Assembly (NCBI GenBank): GCA_964412555.1
Contig: CAYPPG010000027.1
Span: 35,015-99,014 of the forward strand
Source: CAYPPG01 sp964412555
Lineage (GTDB): Bacteria > Hinthialibacterota > Hinthialibacteria > Hinthialibacterales > Hinthialibacteraceae
Reading direction: 5' to 3'
DNA: 64,000 nucleotides
Each line of letters starts with the position of its first letter. Positions within the stretch are counted from its first letter, which is position 1. Under the pieces are notes generated by a model, which made no database searches, had not been told where the DNA came from, and worked only from the letters and a program-made list of their open reading frames with translations. A program made the translations under genes and the position numbers. Below, one piece after another: positions 18,645 through 27,378 of the stretch.

Positions 18645-19649
18645 ATGGACGATTATTCACAGGCCGCTGAGGAGTTTAAGGAATCTCTGATTCGGGAATA
18701 CCTGCGTAAAAATCCGAATGTAAAACGGCATGAAATTATTACTCGAACGGTGAATGGACGTATCGTTATCGATACAGTCGACAAAGTTTTTAAACGTGCG
18801 GCCGAAAAACGTAAAGTCGAGCAAACCGTTGATCATCAAAAATTGAAAGAACTCATGGATCGGGGGGATAATCGAGTTGCTGCTTGTCTCGAATCGATCA
18901 ATACTTCACGAAAATATGGGCAATGGTTGTATCGCTCTAAATTTACCAACTTCGGAGAAGAAGAACGAAATCGTCTTAATGAATTTCTAACCAAAAAGGA
19001 AGAAGAAGCGGCAAACTGCGCTCTCAAAGCCAATGAGAGCAAGAAAAAATTAATCAAAATTCTCCGGGTGAAATTGAAAGCGACGAGTTCATTAGTGCGG
19101 ACGGTACTTCAGGAAACCCTTGAAGCGGTATCGGATTTGCTCAAATGCCAAACATCGGTATTTTTGCGGGAAGTGAATTTGGGCGATAATGTTTCCCATT
19201 CTATGCAAGATTTCATTCGATCGTGTGCTACAGCCGCACAAGCATTGGTGAAACCGAGTACAATCAATGCGATGGCGCGTGCTTATTCAATTTTGGAAAA
19301 TCAGGAAATTGATGCTTCGAAAATTACGGAAGTTTCTTCTCTCAAGAAATTGAAAGTGGCGGTTGATGATCTGGAATCGCAGCTCCAAAACAGAAAAGAA
19401 CAGATTCAGGCAATACAACAACTGCTCCAATTTGTTGAAAATGTGTTGGAAGCGGCCAAAAGTATGCCTACTATCAAAAAAGATTCAACCGAAAAGGCTT
19501 CTACCGAAGAGAAAAAGGAAACAACCGAACCAACCGCAAAATCACAACCACCGTTACCAACTCCCAAAACATCAAAAGAAAATGAGAAAAAGGATGATCA
19601 ATGGAAACGGATGGCTTTCACGACAAAGACTCCTGGGAAAAGAAAGTAA
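18645..19649 (+). CDS. Coiled-coil protein with basic KRMAFT-type tail, unknown family
   Basis: 334 residues from ATG 18645, supported by TAGGAGATGAG upstream. The N-terminus contains NPNVKRHEIITRTVNGR. The middle (~60-280) is a charged helical region with heptad-like patterning. Residues ~285-320 are a low-complexity E/K/T/P linker and the protein ends K-R-M-A-F-T-T-K-T-P-G-K-R-K. There is no signal peptide or membrane segment, so it is likely cytoplasmic. The gene at 29146-30069 has the same organisation and related ends (NPELKNRIIVLANGK and KKRMAYT). I do not recognise the family. Confidence 0.8.
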   Translation: MDDYSQAAEEFKESLIREYLRKNPNVKRHEIITRTVNGRIVIDTVDKVFKRAAEKRKVEQTVDHQKLKELMDRGDNRVAACLESINTSRKYGQWLYRSKFTNFGEEERNRLNEFLTKKEEEAANCALKANESKKKLIKILRVKLKATSSLVRTVLQETLEAVSDLLKCQTSVFLREVNLGDNVSHSMQDFIRSCATAAQALVKPSTINAMARAYSILENQEIDASKITEVSSLKKLKVAVDDLESQLQNRKEQIQAIQQLLQFVENVLEAAKSMPTIKKDSTEKASTEEKKETTEPTAKSQPPLPTPKTSKENEKKDDQWKRMAFTTKTPGKRK

Positions 19650-19663
19650 AATGTACCTTGTTT

Positions 19664-20461
19664 TTATCTCTTTTCCGTTTTTTTTAGCATCTGTTGTGCA
19701 TTGATCCCGAGAATTTGATTCAACTCTTCCTTGGGAAAAGACAACTGCTTCAAATGTTCAATATCTTTCTTTTGGTCAGCCCAGGGAGAATCGGTGCCAA
19801 AAACGACTTTATCCACACCATGCCTTTCCACCATTTTCATGAATAATTCATCCGAACAATGACCGAATACATATGAAGTATCCAAGTAGGCATTGCTTCC
19901 ACATAAATCATTGAGGACTTCATCCCATTGTTCAAATCCGCCCATATGCGCCAATATCATCATTAAATCAGGATATCGCTTCATTAATTGGGCGAATTGG
20001 ATTGGAGTACTGTTTATGGTCGGTATTCCAATATCGTACCCGGCGTGAAATAGTATGATCATCTTTTCTTCGATAACCGCTTCATACAGTGGGAACCATT
20101 TCGGATCCGTAGGTTTGATTGCATGATATTCCGGATGGATTTTAATCCCCGGGAATCCTCTTGAGGACAACTCGTGGATTAAATCGGATAGATTTTCATA
20201 TTCCGGATGGACGGCCCCGAATGCGACTATGGATTCCGAGCGTATCTCTTCCATCCAGGCATTGATTTTATCGACTTGCTGCGGCTTGGTCGCCACTGGC
20301 TGAAGCCATGAAACGTCAATACCCGCCTTTTTCATCGAATCGAGTAAACTGGATAACCTCCCGTCCAATGCTTCCGTAATTTTGGCTTCCTTCGCCATCT
20401 TCGGAACTACATCGAGCGCTATTTTATCTGGAAAAATATGAGTGTGTACATCGATAATCAT
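19664..20461 (-). CDS. Amidohydrolase-family (metal-dependent TIM-barrel) hydrolase
   Basis: 265 residues from ATG 20461, with GGATGAGG upstream. The first strand carries the metal-binding HTH (residues 6-8). Later blocks match amidohydrolase-2 proteins: GIKIHPEY, LFHAGYD, ILAHMGGFEQWD and VVFGTDSPW with the conserved Asp. The family includes decarboxylases and lactonases as well as amidases, so the reaction stays open. It is cytoplasmic, and converges on the coiled-coil gene with 14 bases between stops. Confidence 0.88.
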   Translation of the reverse strand: MIIDVHTHIFPDKIALDVVPKMAKEAKITEALDGRLSSLLDSMKKAGIDVSWLQPVATKPQQVDKINAWMEEIRSESIVAFGAVHPEYENLSDLIHELSSRGFPGIKIHPEYHAIKPTDPKWFPLYEAVIEEKMIILFHAGYDIGIPTINSTPIQFAQLMKRYPDLMMILAHMGGFEQWDEVLNDLCGSNAYLDTSYVFGHCSDELFMKMVERHGVDKVVFGTDSPWADQKKDIEHLKQLSFPKEELNQILGINAQQMLKKTEKR

Positions 20462-20555
20462 GATCGTCAACGCCTCATCCAATACTAGATTTTCTTACTT
20501 TCACATGAATAACTCACCTTTGTACGACTTGAAAAAGCATGTTTCGATCGGAGCG

Positions 20556-20716
20556 CAACGGGTAGCAAGGGTAAGCGAAGTTTACTCTACCCCCACTGAT
20601 CCCAATGGCAGTCGTCATAATGAATGCGCAACGGGTAGCAAGGGTAAGCGAAGTCTACCCTTGCCGGATTCCGCTATGCCGCCAGAGCAAAGTTGACGTC
20701 TTGCCCTGCCTACCCC
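20556..20716. repeat. REP-A array, third cluster
   Basis: Two GGGTAGCAAGGGTAAGCGAAG segments, the second with its full TACCCTTG arm, are followed by a degenerate GCCAGAGCAAAGTTGACG...CCTGCC hairpin. The rest of the 458-base gap between the amidohydrolase and the radical SAM gene (20462-20919) shows nothing else recognisable. Confidence 0.8.
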
Positions 20717-20919
20717 TTTCAATTTTCACTCTCGTGCGTAAAGTCAGTGAATAAGTATTGTTTTTTATCAAAAATTACCCTTCATTTGTTGATTTTTCAT
20801 CATCGTTGAAAAAGACGAATCAGTCAACATTTCCGGTCTTTGATTTGTTGCGAAGAAATGATTCAAATTTGAAATGTTCGATTTGATATGGTGGTGGTTG
20901 AACAGTGTTATAGATTTAT

Positions 20920-21909
20920 CTATACTTCGCTTATGGCGGGGAAAATTTCATGAGGGGTAACCATTTCTCGCCATGTTTGATTTTCCCGAATATTCTCCGG
21001 CACCAAAATTCCTTGAAATGTTCCCCGGCGTTCGAATTCTTCATCGATTTTGGCGAGGATTGTTTTACGATCCAGGCACCATTGAGGTGCGACCAAAACG
21101 TTCGGTGGAGCATCTGCTGTCAACCGTTGAATACTAACATCAGGATGAAGGCGTTCCACAAAATCACAAACGGTTTTTGCATATTCATCCATCGAGAAGA
21201 AATCGATCAAACCTTCCTCATATTCCTTTGCCATAGGTGTATTTTTCATGATATGCAGCAGATGGATTTTGATGCTATGGTAGGGCAGGGGAGCGAGACG
21301 TTCTGCAGTGACCATCATGTCTTCATGTGTTTCACCGGGTAGTCCAAGAATGACATGAACGCATATTTTCAAATTTCGAGGAGCAGTAACATCGATTGAC
21401 CATAAAAATTTTTCATACGTATCGCAACGGTTGATTCGTTCAAGCGTGCGGTTATGGCTGCTTTGTAATCCATATTCGACCCACGTTTCGAAACGGTCTG
21501 AGTATAATTCTAGCAAATCTAGTGTTTTCAGAGAGATAGAATCCGGTCTTGTTCCAACAGCAAATGCAACAATGTCTTCATAGGGAAGTATTTGGTCATA
21601 GAGTTTCTTCAACTGGGATGTCGAAGCATAGGTATTTGTATGCGCTTGAAAATAGGCCATGAATTTCTTGGCCTTGTAGCGCCTGCGCATGAATGCCATA
21701 CCGCTTTCGATCTGTTCCGATATTGGACGTATTTCCCTGCGCGAGTTGAAACTGAAACCTTCGTTGTTGCAATAAGTACACCCTCCAACTCCCTTTGTGC
21801 CATCAAGATTCGGGCATGTCAATCCCGCGTCGATCGAGACTTTATGCACCCGGCAGCCGAAGCGCTGTTTCAAATACTCACCGAAAGTAAAATACCGTTT
21901 TGCCACCAT
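20920..21909 (-). CDS. Radical SAM protein, YhcC/TIGR01212 type
   Basis: 329 residues. The start at 21909 places 31 residues before the first cluster cysteine, as in YhcC; the longer frame would overlap the upstream gene. The motif CPNLDGTKGVGGCTYC holds the iron-sulfur cysteines Cys32, Cys44 and Cys47 with the CX11CX2C spacing of this Elp3-like subfamily. Other family blocks are AYFQAHTNTY, VGTRPDS, EYGLQS and LGLPGETHEDM. The biological substrate is not established. Eighty-two bases separate it from the upstream GT-C gene on the same strand. Confidence 0.92.
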   Translation of the reverse strand: MVAKRYFTFGEYLKQRFGCRVHKVSIDAGLTCPNLDGTKGVGGCTYCNNEGFSFNSRREIRPISEQIESGMAFMRRRYKAKKFMAYFQAHTNTYASTSQLKKLYDQILPYEDIVAFAVGTRPDSISLKTLDLLELYSDRFETWVEYGLQSSHNRTLERINRCDTYEKFLWSIDVTAPRNLKICVHVILGLPGETHEDMMVTAERLAPLPYHSIKIHLLHIMKNTPMAKEYEEGLIDFFSMDEYAKTVCDFVERLHPDVSIQRLTADAPPNVLVAPQWCLDRKTILAKIDEEFERRGTFQGILVPENIRENQTWREMVTPHEIFPAISEV

Positions 21910-21991
21910 AACATCTTCATTATATTCTCTGGTTTTTATCTGGCAATTAACAAGCGCTGTGACTTTGAAATCCTCGAAGGGAAAATCGTCC

Positions 21992-23569
21992 TTATTTTCT
22001 CTCGAAATAAGAGATATAACCGTATTCTGTTTTTTCTGCCTTGTACTCGTACTTTTCGCGGAATTCCGGATGATTCCAAAGATCATATTGGGCTGGATAT
22101 GACATCAACTCGTCAAGCCTTTCTTTTGGAAACGGTTTGGATGAAAAGAAGAGCAGGGGACAGAGTTGAATGAATTTCGGTTCTTGTGCCAAAACATAGC
22201 CGGGATTGCTTTTTTCATGTCCGGTATGGCTGCGGGTACGGTCTTCAACAGGAGTATGCGCGATGGTGACGTCATTCATACCGAGTATATCGATGCATTT
22301 CAACTCACTGTAAAATGGAATTGCCCCGGCCGTGATCACAGCAATTTTAGTGTTGGGAGGGTATTTTGCCTTCAACCATTTTCCCATCTTGCTCCAATTT
22401 TCAGCAAAATCGACTTCGGATAAAAGACGGCGTGTACCGGAAGAATATCCATACCGGTCATCTTTTTTATATTCAAAAAGCTGGTTGCCATGCGCCAATA
22501 ACAATATTGGCACCACCACGACAATACACATTCGTGCCAAACGGATTCGGGACAGATGCGCCGCATCGATTTTATCAAAAATCATTTGATCGCAGCAACG
22601 CTCGAATCCTCGAATGGAAAGAATCGAGAGCAGCGGGATAACGGGAACAAGAAAACGGTGAAGCGCAAAATGATCCCCGCCTTCCAGGATGACTAGGATA
22701 ATGTGAGTCAAAGCAAACAGCAGGATGACCAATCCATTTTTCATATTTTCTTTATCGAGCGCCAACCAGAATAATGTGAATAAAAAAAGAAAGCGCGGCT
22801 GGAAAAATGTGATCACATAAGCGGTTCCCCGTATAAAAAGTGGAAAACCACCGAAATCATGCTTCGCATAAAACGTATTCGGAAACAAGAAACCAAAATA
22901 ATACAATCGAAACAATAGAAAAAGGAGAAAGGGGAGACAAAAATAAACTAAAAAAGGAATGAATACTTTTTTGACTTTTTTCTTGTGGATCATCCAGACA
23001 ATCCAACAGGGAAGGACCAAAGCTGCTCCTTCCGGCCGGATCAAGGCTAGAAGGAATAATAAGATGCAATTTTCAGTAAGGCTCCGGTTCTCGATCAGAG
23101 AAACTGCTAGAAGAAGCGTCAGCAAAGTATACCCGGTGACTTCCATCCCCGAGGCAGACCATGCAATGAACGAAACATCTGCGACTAATGTAAGTGCCGC
23201 CGCGCACGGCCAGAAATGTTGCCGCAACCAGTTGTTTTTCTCTCTGTCAAAACTGCGGCGATAGAGAAAATGGACTGCCAAAACAGTGACCAATCCACAT
23301 GAAAGGCTTAAAACAAACGCGACGAATGGAAGAGGCGCATCGAGAAGAGCCGCAAGAGTCAAAAGCCCCATCCATAATGGACTTGTGTAGCCTTCCACTC
23401 GTTCGCCATTCGGATAAAAAACAATCCCATGTCCCTCGGCAACATTGCGGGCATAAACCATGGTGATGTAGGCATCGTCAACCAATCCGAAGGAAAAAGA
23501 GAACTGCCAACATGCGAAAACCAGGATCGGAATAAGGCAGACTAAAATCGTTCCAAGAATATTTCTCAT
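21992..23569 (-). CDS. GT-C-type membrane glycosyltransferase-like protein with DDAYI motif
   Basis: 525 residues with about ten transmembrane segments. The first extracytoplasmic loop reads VDDAYITMVYARNVAEG, then GERVEGYTSPLW. This signature is shared by many bacterial polyprenyl-dependent transferase-like proteins, including arabinofuranosyltransferase-like ones; the DD pair is the presumed catalytic acid site. A soluble C-terminal domain of about 130 residues includes AVITAGAIPFYS and CIDILGMND. It is likely involved in cell-envelope glycan or lipid modification. Confidence 0.75.
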   Translation of the reverse strand: MRNILGTILVCLIPILVFACWQFSFSFGLVDDAYITMVYARNVAEGHGIVFYPNGERVEGYTSPLWMGLLTLAALLDAPLPFVAFVLSLSCGLVTVLAVHFLYRRSFDREKNNWLRQHFWPCAAALTLVADVSFIAWSASGMEVTGYTLLTLLLAVSLIENRSLTENCILLFLLALIRPEGAALVLPCWIVWMIHKKKVKKVFIPFLVYFCLPFLLFLLFRLYYFGFLFPNTFYAKHDFGGFPLFIRGTAYVITFFQPRFLFLFTLFWLALDKENMKNGLVILLFALTHIILVILEGGDHFALHRFLVPVIPLLSILSIRGFERCCDQMIFDKIDAAHLSRIRLARMCIVVVVPILLLAHGNQLFEYKKDDRYGYSSGTRRLLSEVDFAENWSKMGKWLKAKYPPNTKIAVITAGAIPFYSELKCIDILGMNDVTIAHTPVEDRTRSHTGHEKSNPGYVLAQEPKFIQLCPLLFFSSKPFPKERLDELMSYPAQYDLWNHPEFREKYEYKAEKTEYGYISYFERK

Positions 23570-23737
23570 CGTTTATCCATAAAAACAGCTAACATATCCT
23601 TACGGGAATCTCTCTAAACTTGTATAATTGAGTGAGTTATGAATCAATGCCGGTTCTCGGTCCATTGCCGGATCTATGAAAAAGGATACGCCATTCCGAC
23701 ATAGAATGGAACCTTTTACGAGGAAGAACGATTCACG

Positions 23738-24103
23738 ATGAATCAGCGCAAAGTCAAAATCGGGCAGGTGACCCATGCCTTTTTTGATCCGCAATTAAAA
23801 GCGGTTCGTTTTACAATTACCTTTGATAAATGGGGGGTGAAATTACAAGGAACCTGTAAAAGTGGTTTTGATCCGAATACCGGCAACTATGTGTCTCCCC
23901 AGGAATTGAAGCAGAAAACCAAACAATTCATCAACATGCCTGTCTACGATGAAAATGGTGAGTATTCCACGGAAGAACGTCCTCCATATGAAAAGATCAA
24001 AAACATCCGGTTCAACGTTTCCCTCAAATCGATGAAGATCAAAGTCAGCGATCGTGGTTTTCAACCGGATATGAATACTTTTTTACGGAGATTGTTCGCC
24101 TGA
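23738..24103 (+). CDS. Conserved-looking small protein of unknown function
   Basis: 121 residues. There is no signal peptide, membrane segment or known motif. The protein alternates short hydrophobic and polar residues, suggesting mostly beta structure (VRFTITFDKWGVKLQG), and is K-rich towards the end. GAGGAA lies about 13 bases before the ATG. Codon use resembles that of the neighbours and the frame is uninterrupted, so it is probably real. I do not recognise it. Confidence 0.6.
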   Translation: MNQRKVKIGQVTHAFFDPQLKAVRFTITFDKWGVKLQGTCKSGFDPNTGNYVSPQELKQKTKQFINMPVYDENGEYSTEERPPYEKIKNIRFNVSLKSMKIKVSDRGFQPDMNTFLRRLFA

Positions 24104-24160
24104 CTTTCACCTTTTCACATTTAAAGTACAGACCGTAGCAAATAATTTCAAGAATCGCTA

Positions 24161-24178
24161 TAACAACAAATGTTGTTA
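24161..24178. promoter_or_regulatory. 18-bp palindromic operator candidate upstream of parDE
   Basis: TAACAACA-AA-TGTTGTTA has perfect 8-bp arms and touches the -35 element of the promoter that follows. Ribbon-helix-helix antitoxins normally repress their own operon through such palindromes. Confidence 0.6.
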
Positions 24179-24207
24179 TTGTTCATTTGTTGTTTCCTCT
24201 TTATAAT
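24179..24207 (+). promoter_or_regulatory. Promoter of the parDE pair
   Basis: TTGTTC (24179-24184) and a perfect TATAAT (24202-24207) with 17 bases between them, about 40 bases upstream of the antitoxin start. Confidence 0.6.
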
Positions 24208-24247
24208 AAGAATTGACAATGATTAAGATGGAAAGAGAGTATGAGCT

Positions 24248-24493
24248 ATGCCTAGACTTTCGATTGAAATAACACCGGAAGAACACCGCCGCTTAAAAGC
24301 CTCTGCGGCCTTACACGGAAAAAGCATAAAAGAATATGTTCTTGAACGATCGCTCCCTTCAGAAGACAAAGAGGCTCTTCAGGAATTAGAGGCTTTTCTT
24401 CGTCCTCGTATAGAGGAAGCAGAACGCGAAGAATTTTCCAATAAGACATTTGATGAGATCAAACAAGAAGCCCGTAAAAAATCGGCATACTGA
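24248..24493 (+). CDS. parD: ParD-like antitoxin (ribbon-helix-helix)
   Basis: 81 residues. The N-terminal strand-helix-helix (PRLSIEITPEEHRRLKA, then GKSIKEYV) is a ribbon-helix-helix DNA-binding fold. The acidic C-terminal half (SNKTFDEIKQEARKK) would wrap the toxin. It is followed after two bases by a ParE/RelE-type toxin gene, and a palindrome overlaps its promoter region. The role is to neutralise the toxin and repress the operon. Confidence 0.85.
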   Translation: MPRLSIEITPEEHRRLKASAALHGKSIKEYVLERSLPSEDKEALQELEAFLRPRIEEAEREEFSNKTFDEIKQEARKKSAY

Positions 24494-24495
24494 CC

Positions 24496-24801
24496 ATGCC
24501 TTCTTACATCCTCACACAAGCGGCAGAACAAGATTTGATCGATATCTGGCGCTATACCAATGAAACTTGGGGAGAAAAACAAGCAGACCGCTATCTGGAT
24601 CGGCTGGAAACCAGTTGTGAAACATTGAAAAATGAAAAAGTCCTATGGAAGTCCTTTGACGATATTCAACCTGGTTTGAAATCTTTACGCTGTGAACATC
24701 ACTACCTCTTTTTTCTTTCCACCAAAGACAAAAAACCTGTAATCGTTGCGGTCTTACATGAACGAATGAATCTCATAGAAAGACTTAAAAAACGGATTTG
24801 A
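24496..24801 (+). CDS. parE: ParE-like toxin (RelE/ParE superfamily)
   Basis: 101 residues with the family pattern: YILTQAAEQDLIDIWRYT at the N-terminus, W.EKQADRYLD in helix 2, GLKSLRCEHHYLFF in the central sheet and VIVAVLHERM near the end. ParE members poison DNA gyrase while RelE members cut ribosome-bound mRNA. The sequence resembles the ParE side, but the target is inferred. It is translated from a start two bases after the antitoxin stop. Confidence 0.88.
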   Translation: MPSYILTQAAEQDLIDIWRYTNETWGEKQADRYLDRLETSCETLKNEKVLWKSFDDIQPGLKSLRCEHHYLFFLSTKDKKPVIVAVLHERMNLIERLKKRI

Positions 24802-24845
24802 TACTCATGATGATTTAATATGGTTGAATTTGCACTGTGTTTTTA

Positions 24846-27074
24846 TCAACGAAAACCATGATACGTTTTACCATCCTGTTTGACAATAAGAGCTGTCGTG
24901 TCATTGTCTACAGTAGGATAATAGTGCTGAGCGAGATAATCAGGACCGGTGGCGATGAATCCCATTGGCGGTAAGATCGTTCGGCCGAAACTGTAATCGT
25001 CCGGCCCGTAATTCACCACGGCCATCCACAAGTCGCCGAATTCTGCATATTCGACGGATCCATCTTCTTTCAAATAACGATGTTGAGTCATGGGTAATTC
25101 AGCCACACCTTCGGCGAAAGGAGAGAGGAAGGTATACGTATTTTTGATGAAGCAGTCGACAGGGTGCTTCTTTTCTCCCCACCCCCCTTCTCCTTTGGCA
25201 AAGCAGTACTTGGGATTGGTATAATCCACTTCAGGAATGACGTTTTGCCAATAGCGGTGAGGACCGATTTCATAAAGCGGCATGGTGCCGGTAACCAGAT
25301 GTTTTAGTATCATCCGAGCATCTCCGATTCCGGCACGGTCCTCTTGGTGGTTATACATGACAACGCAATCCCCGAAGACAAGCGGGAAAAAAGGAATACG
25401 AATGGCGCCGGAGTCGGGAAAGTTCCCTGCCAATTCTTTCCCGCTCATTATTCCTTCGAAATAGTGAGAATCAGGTACTCCAAATTCAAATGCGTATTCA
25501 GAACCGTGAACTCCGAAAAGTTTCGCGGCGTATCGGCTCAACTCTTTCTTGAATCGTAAATCATCTTCATCGGGTAAGGATGAACCTGAATTGAAAGATC
25601 GAAAAAGAGGAGATGCAAAAGCCATGTCGATGAAATAGGCATTCGGATTGAATAAGTTTCGAACTTGGGGCAGGTTGATCTTGGCCAATTCAAGACCATT
25701 TTGGGATGCAATGAGCCACGCCTGTTCTTCCGGTATGCTCCCACTTTCTGTTCCTTCTCCGTTTGGATTCATTGTAATCATTCTCGAATTCGACGGCAGT
25801 ACATCCTCATCGATGTATTGACAATCATCATGTAATCCGAAAAGCCATCCATAGGAACGGATGCGGTTGGAAAGACGGCGAATTCCTTCATTTCCTCCGA
25901 TTTCAGGGGCCGCCGATACCGTATCCGGAGGCTGATTCTCATATGGAGTGTGATTCCAACCGGCAAGAACGAAGAGCGCTTTCTTGATTTTCAAGTCGTT
26001 GTGTAAATGGTTGGCTAAAGCGTGACAATCGTATTCGGTGTAGTGAGTGATGAGTGCATTCTCTATATTTCCGTTCTCTGATTCAGGATTTTGAAGAGAG
26101 CAAACCACAGGTTTGAATTCGGGAGCGCCGTATAATCGTTCGAGTTCGCGGCTTCTTTTGGCTTTTTGTTCCAGTGTGATAAGTGTTCCTTTTTCTTTTG
26201 CATGATCTCTGTAGGCACAGGCCAGATCAATGTATGTATTTCCACGGATTAAATGCAGGCGGAAAGAACTGATGGAAGTGTTGCTTTTTAGTCCAAGCGA
26301 GATAACTTGGGAACCAGGAAAGGCGCTTTCGGATGTGATCGATGATTGGGCAATTGCAGAAGTGTGAACATCATCCCATGAGAGAAGTGCTCCGTCGTCG
26401 CGGCGGATGATCCCAGCCATTGGTATATGAAGACCATCACAGTTTTTATATGTGTTGAAAGTTTTGGTAAATTCGATCCCGCTGTCAGCCTTGAAATATT
26501 CTCCCATCATACGAGGGATCACGACTCCGCCCCCTAATGTTTCGGTAGTCCAAAGGAATGAATTCCACTCGATCTCCTCTATTAGCCAACCGCGAGAGAT
26601 CTCCCAAGAAAATTTTACGATGGGATCATTTCGGTCGAGAGTAATCTCTAGGGTTAGAATCTTGTTTCCATTGTATTCTTTTTCCAACACGCATTGGCGT
26701 TGATTCTGGCTGACAATTTTGAGTTTATTGAGTGGTATGTTTACATAGTCGCTACCATTTGTTGCCGAGAGTACCCCCAGTGCGGTAGCGTCGGGAGTAC
26801 TTTGCCAGATTGTATTTGTTTGAAGATTTTTTGCTACTATCAAACCGCGGTCAGGTTGGATTCGAAATTGAATGGATTTCGAATCCAGTTGACCCAATGG
26901 AACGTCGTGAAATCGCTTGAGTAAATTAACAATTCGTTTGGACGATTCCTCCGAAGAAAGTGGAGAAATGGTTTGAGTGGTTGAAGACGGTTTGGCGGAT
27001 GGATCGCTTGCATGAGAAAAGAAAGGTATCAGTGATAGAACTATCGAGATTAAAAAAGAAAAGAAACGCTTCAT
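24846..27074 (-). CDS. Large secreted glycoside-hydrolase-like protein
   Basis: 742 residues from ATG 27074; the longer frame adds 33 residues that do not look like a signal. The signal peptide is RFFSFLISIVLSLIPFFSHA. A beta-rich N-terminal half (~50-300) resembles the supersandwich of carbohydrate-active enzymes (NTIWQSTPDAT, FSWEISRGW). Then comes a barrel-like half with FVLAGWNHTPYENQPPD, LFGLHDDCQYIDEDV and NAYFIDMAFASPLF, where acidic residues at strand ends could be catalytic. The arrangement recalls DUF5696- or GH101-like proteins, but I cannot fix a family. It converges on the parE gene. Confidence 0.65.
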   Translation of the reverse strand: MKRFFSFLISIVLSLIPFFSHASDPSAKPSSTTQTISPLSSEESSKRIVNLLKRFHDVPLGQLDSKSIQFRIQPDRGLIVAKNLQTNTIWQSTPDATALGVLSATNGSDYVNIPLNKLKIVSQNQRQCVLEKEYNGNKILTLEITLDRNDPIVKFSWEISRGWLIEEIEWNSFLWTTETLGGGVVIPRMMGEYFKADSGIEFTKTFNTYKNCDGLHIPMAGIIRRDDGALLSWDDVHTSAIAQSSITSESAFPGSQVISLGLKSNTSISSFRLHLIRGNTYIDLACAYRDHAKEKGTLITLEQKAKRSRELERLYGAPEFKPVVCSLQNPESENGNIENALITHYTEYDCHALANHLHNDLKIKKALFVLAGWNHTPYENQPPDTVSAAPEIGGNEGIRRLSNRIRSYGWLFGLHDDCQYIDEDVLPSNSRMITMNPNGEGTESGSIPEEQAWLIASQNGLELAKINLPQVRNLFNPNAYFIDMAFASPLFRSFNSGSSLPDEDDLRFKKELSRYAAKLFGVHGSEYAFEFGVPDSHYFEGIMSGKELAGNFPDSGAIRIPFFPLVFGDCVVMYNHQEDRAGIGDARMILKHLVTGTMPLYEIGPHRYWQNVIPEVDYTNPKYCFAKGEGGWGEKKHPVDCFIKNTYTFLSPFAEGVAELPMTQHRYLKEDGSVEYAEFGDLWMAVVNYGPDDYSFGRTILPPMGFIATGPDYLAQHYYPTVDNDTTALIVKQDGKTYHGFR

Positions 27075-27378
27075 TTTTTGTCTTCCAGGATGTGGTCGAT
27101 AAAGGCTGGCTTGTTCATAATCCTGCCCAACTGTAAAAAACATAAAGTTAAATTTTTGCACAAAAACCGGCAAAATTCATCCTGTGTGAACGAAATGAAG
27201 GAAAAAAGTGTACAATGAAACGGTTTCAGGTTGATTCTTTACAACTTTTCACGATCGAATCGGCTAATTTGCTAGACATAAATGATGAAATTTGATATAG
27301 AGCTTAGCTATAGGTTCTATTCATCCATTTTTAAATATCACATCATGTTGGATATGGGATTGAAAGGAGTTAGTCGTG
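27075..27378. promoter_or_regulatory. Divergent intergenic region, no gene seen
   Basis: 304 AT-rich bases between two divergently read secreted-protein genes. AAAGGAG (27363-27369) is the ribosome-binding site of the rightward gene. No clear promoter pair, repeat or small gene was found. Confidence 0.4.
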
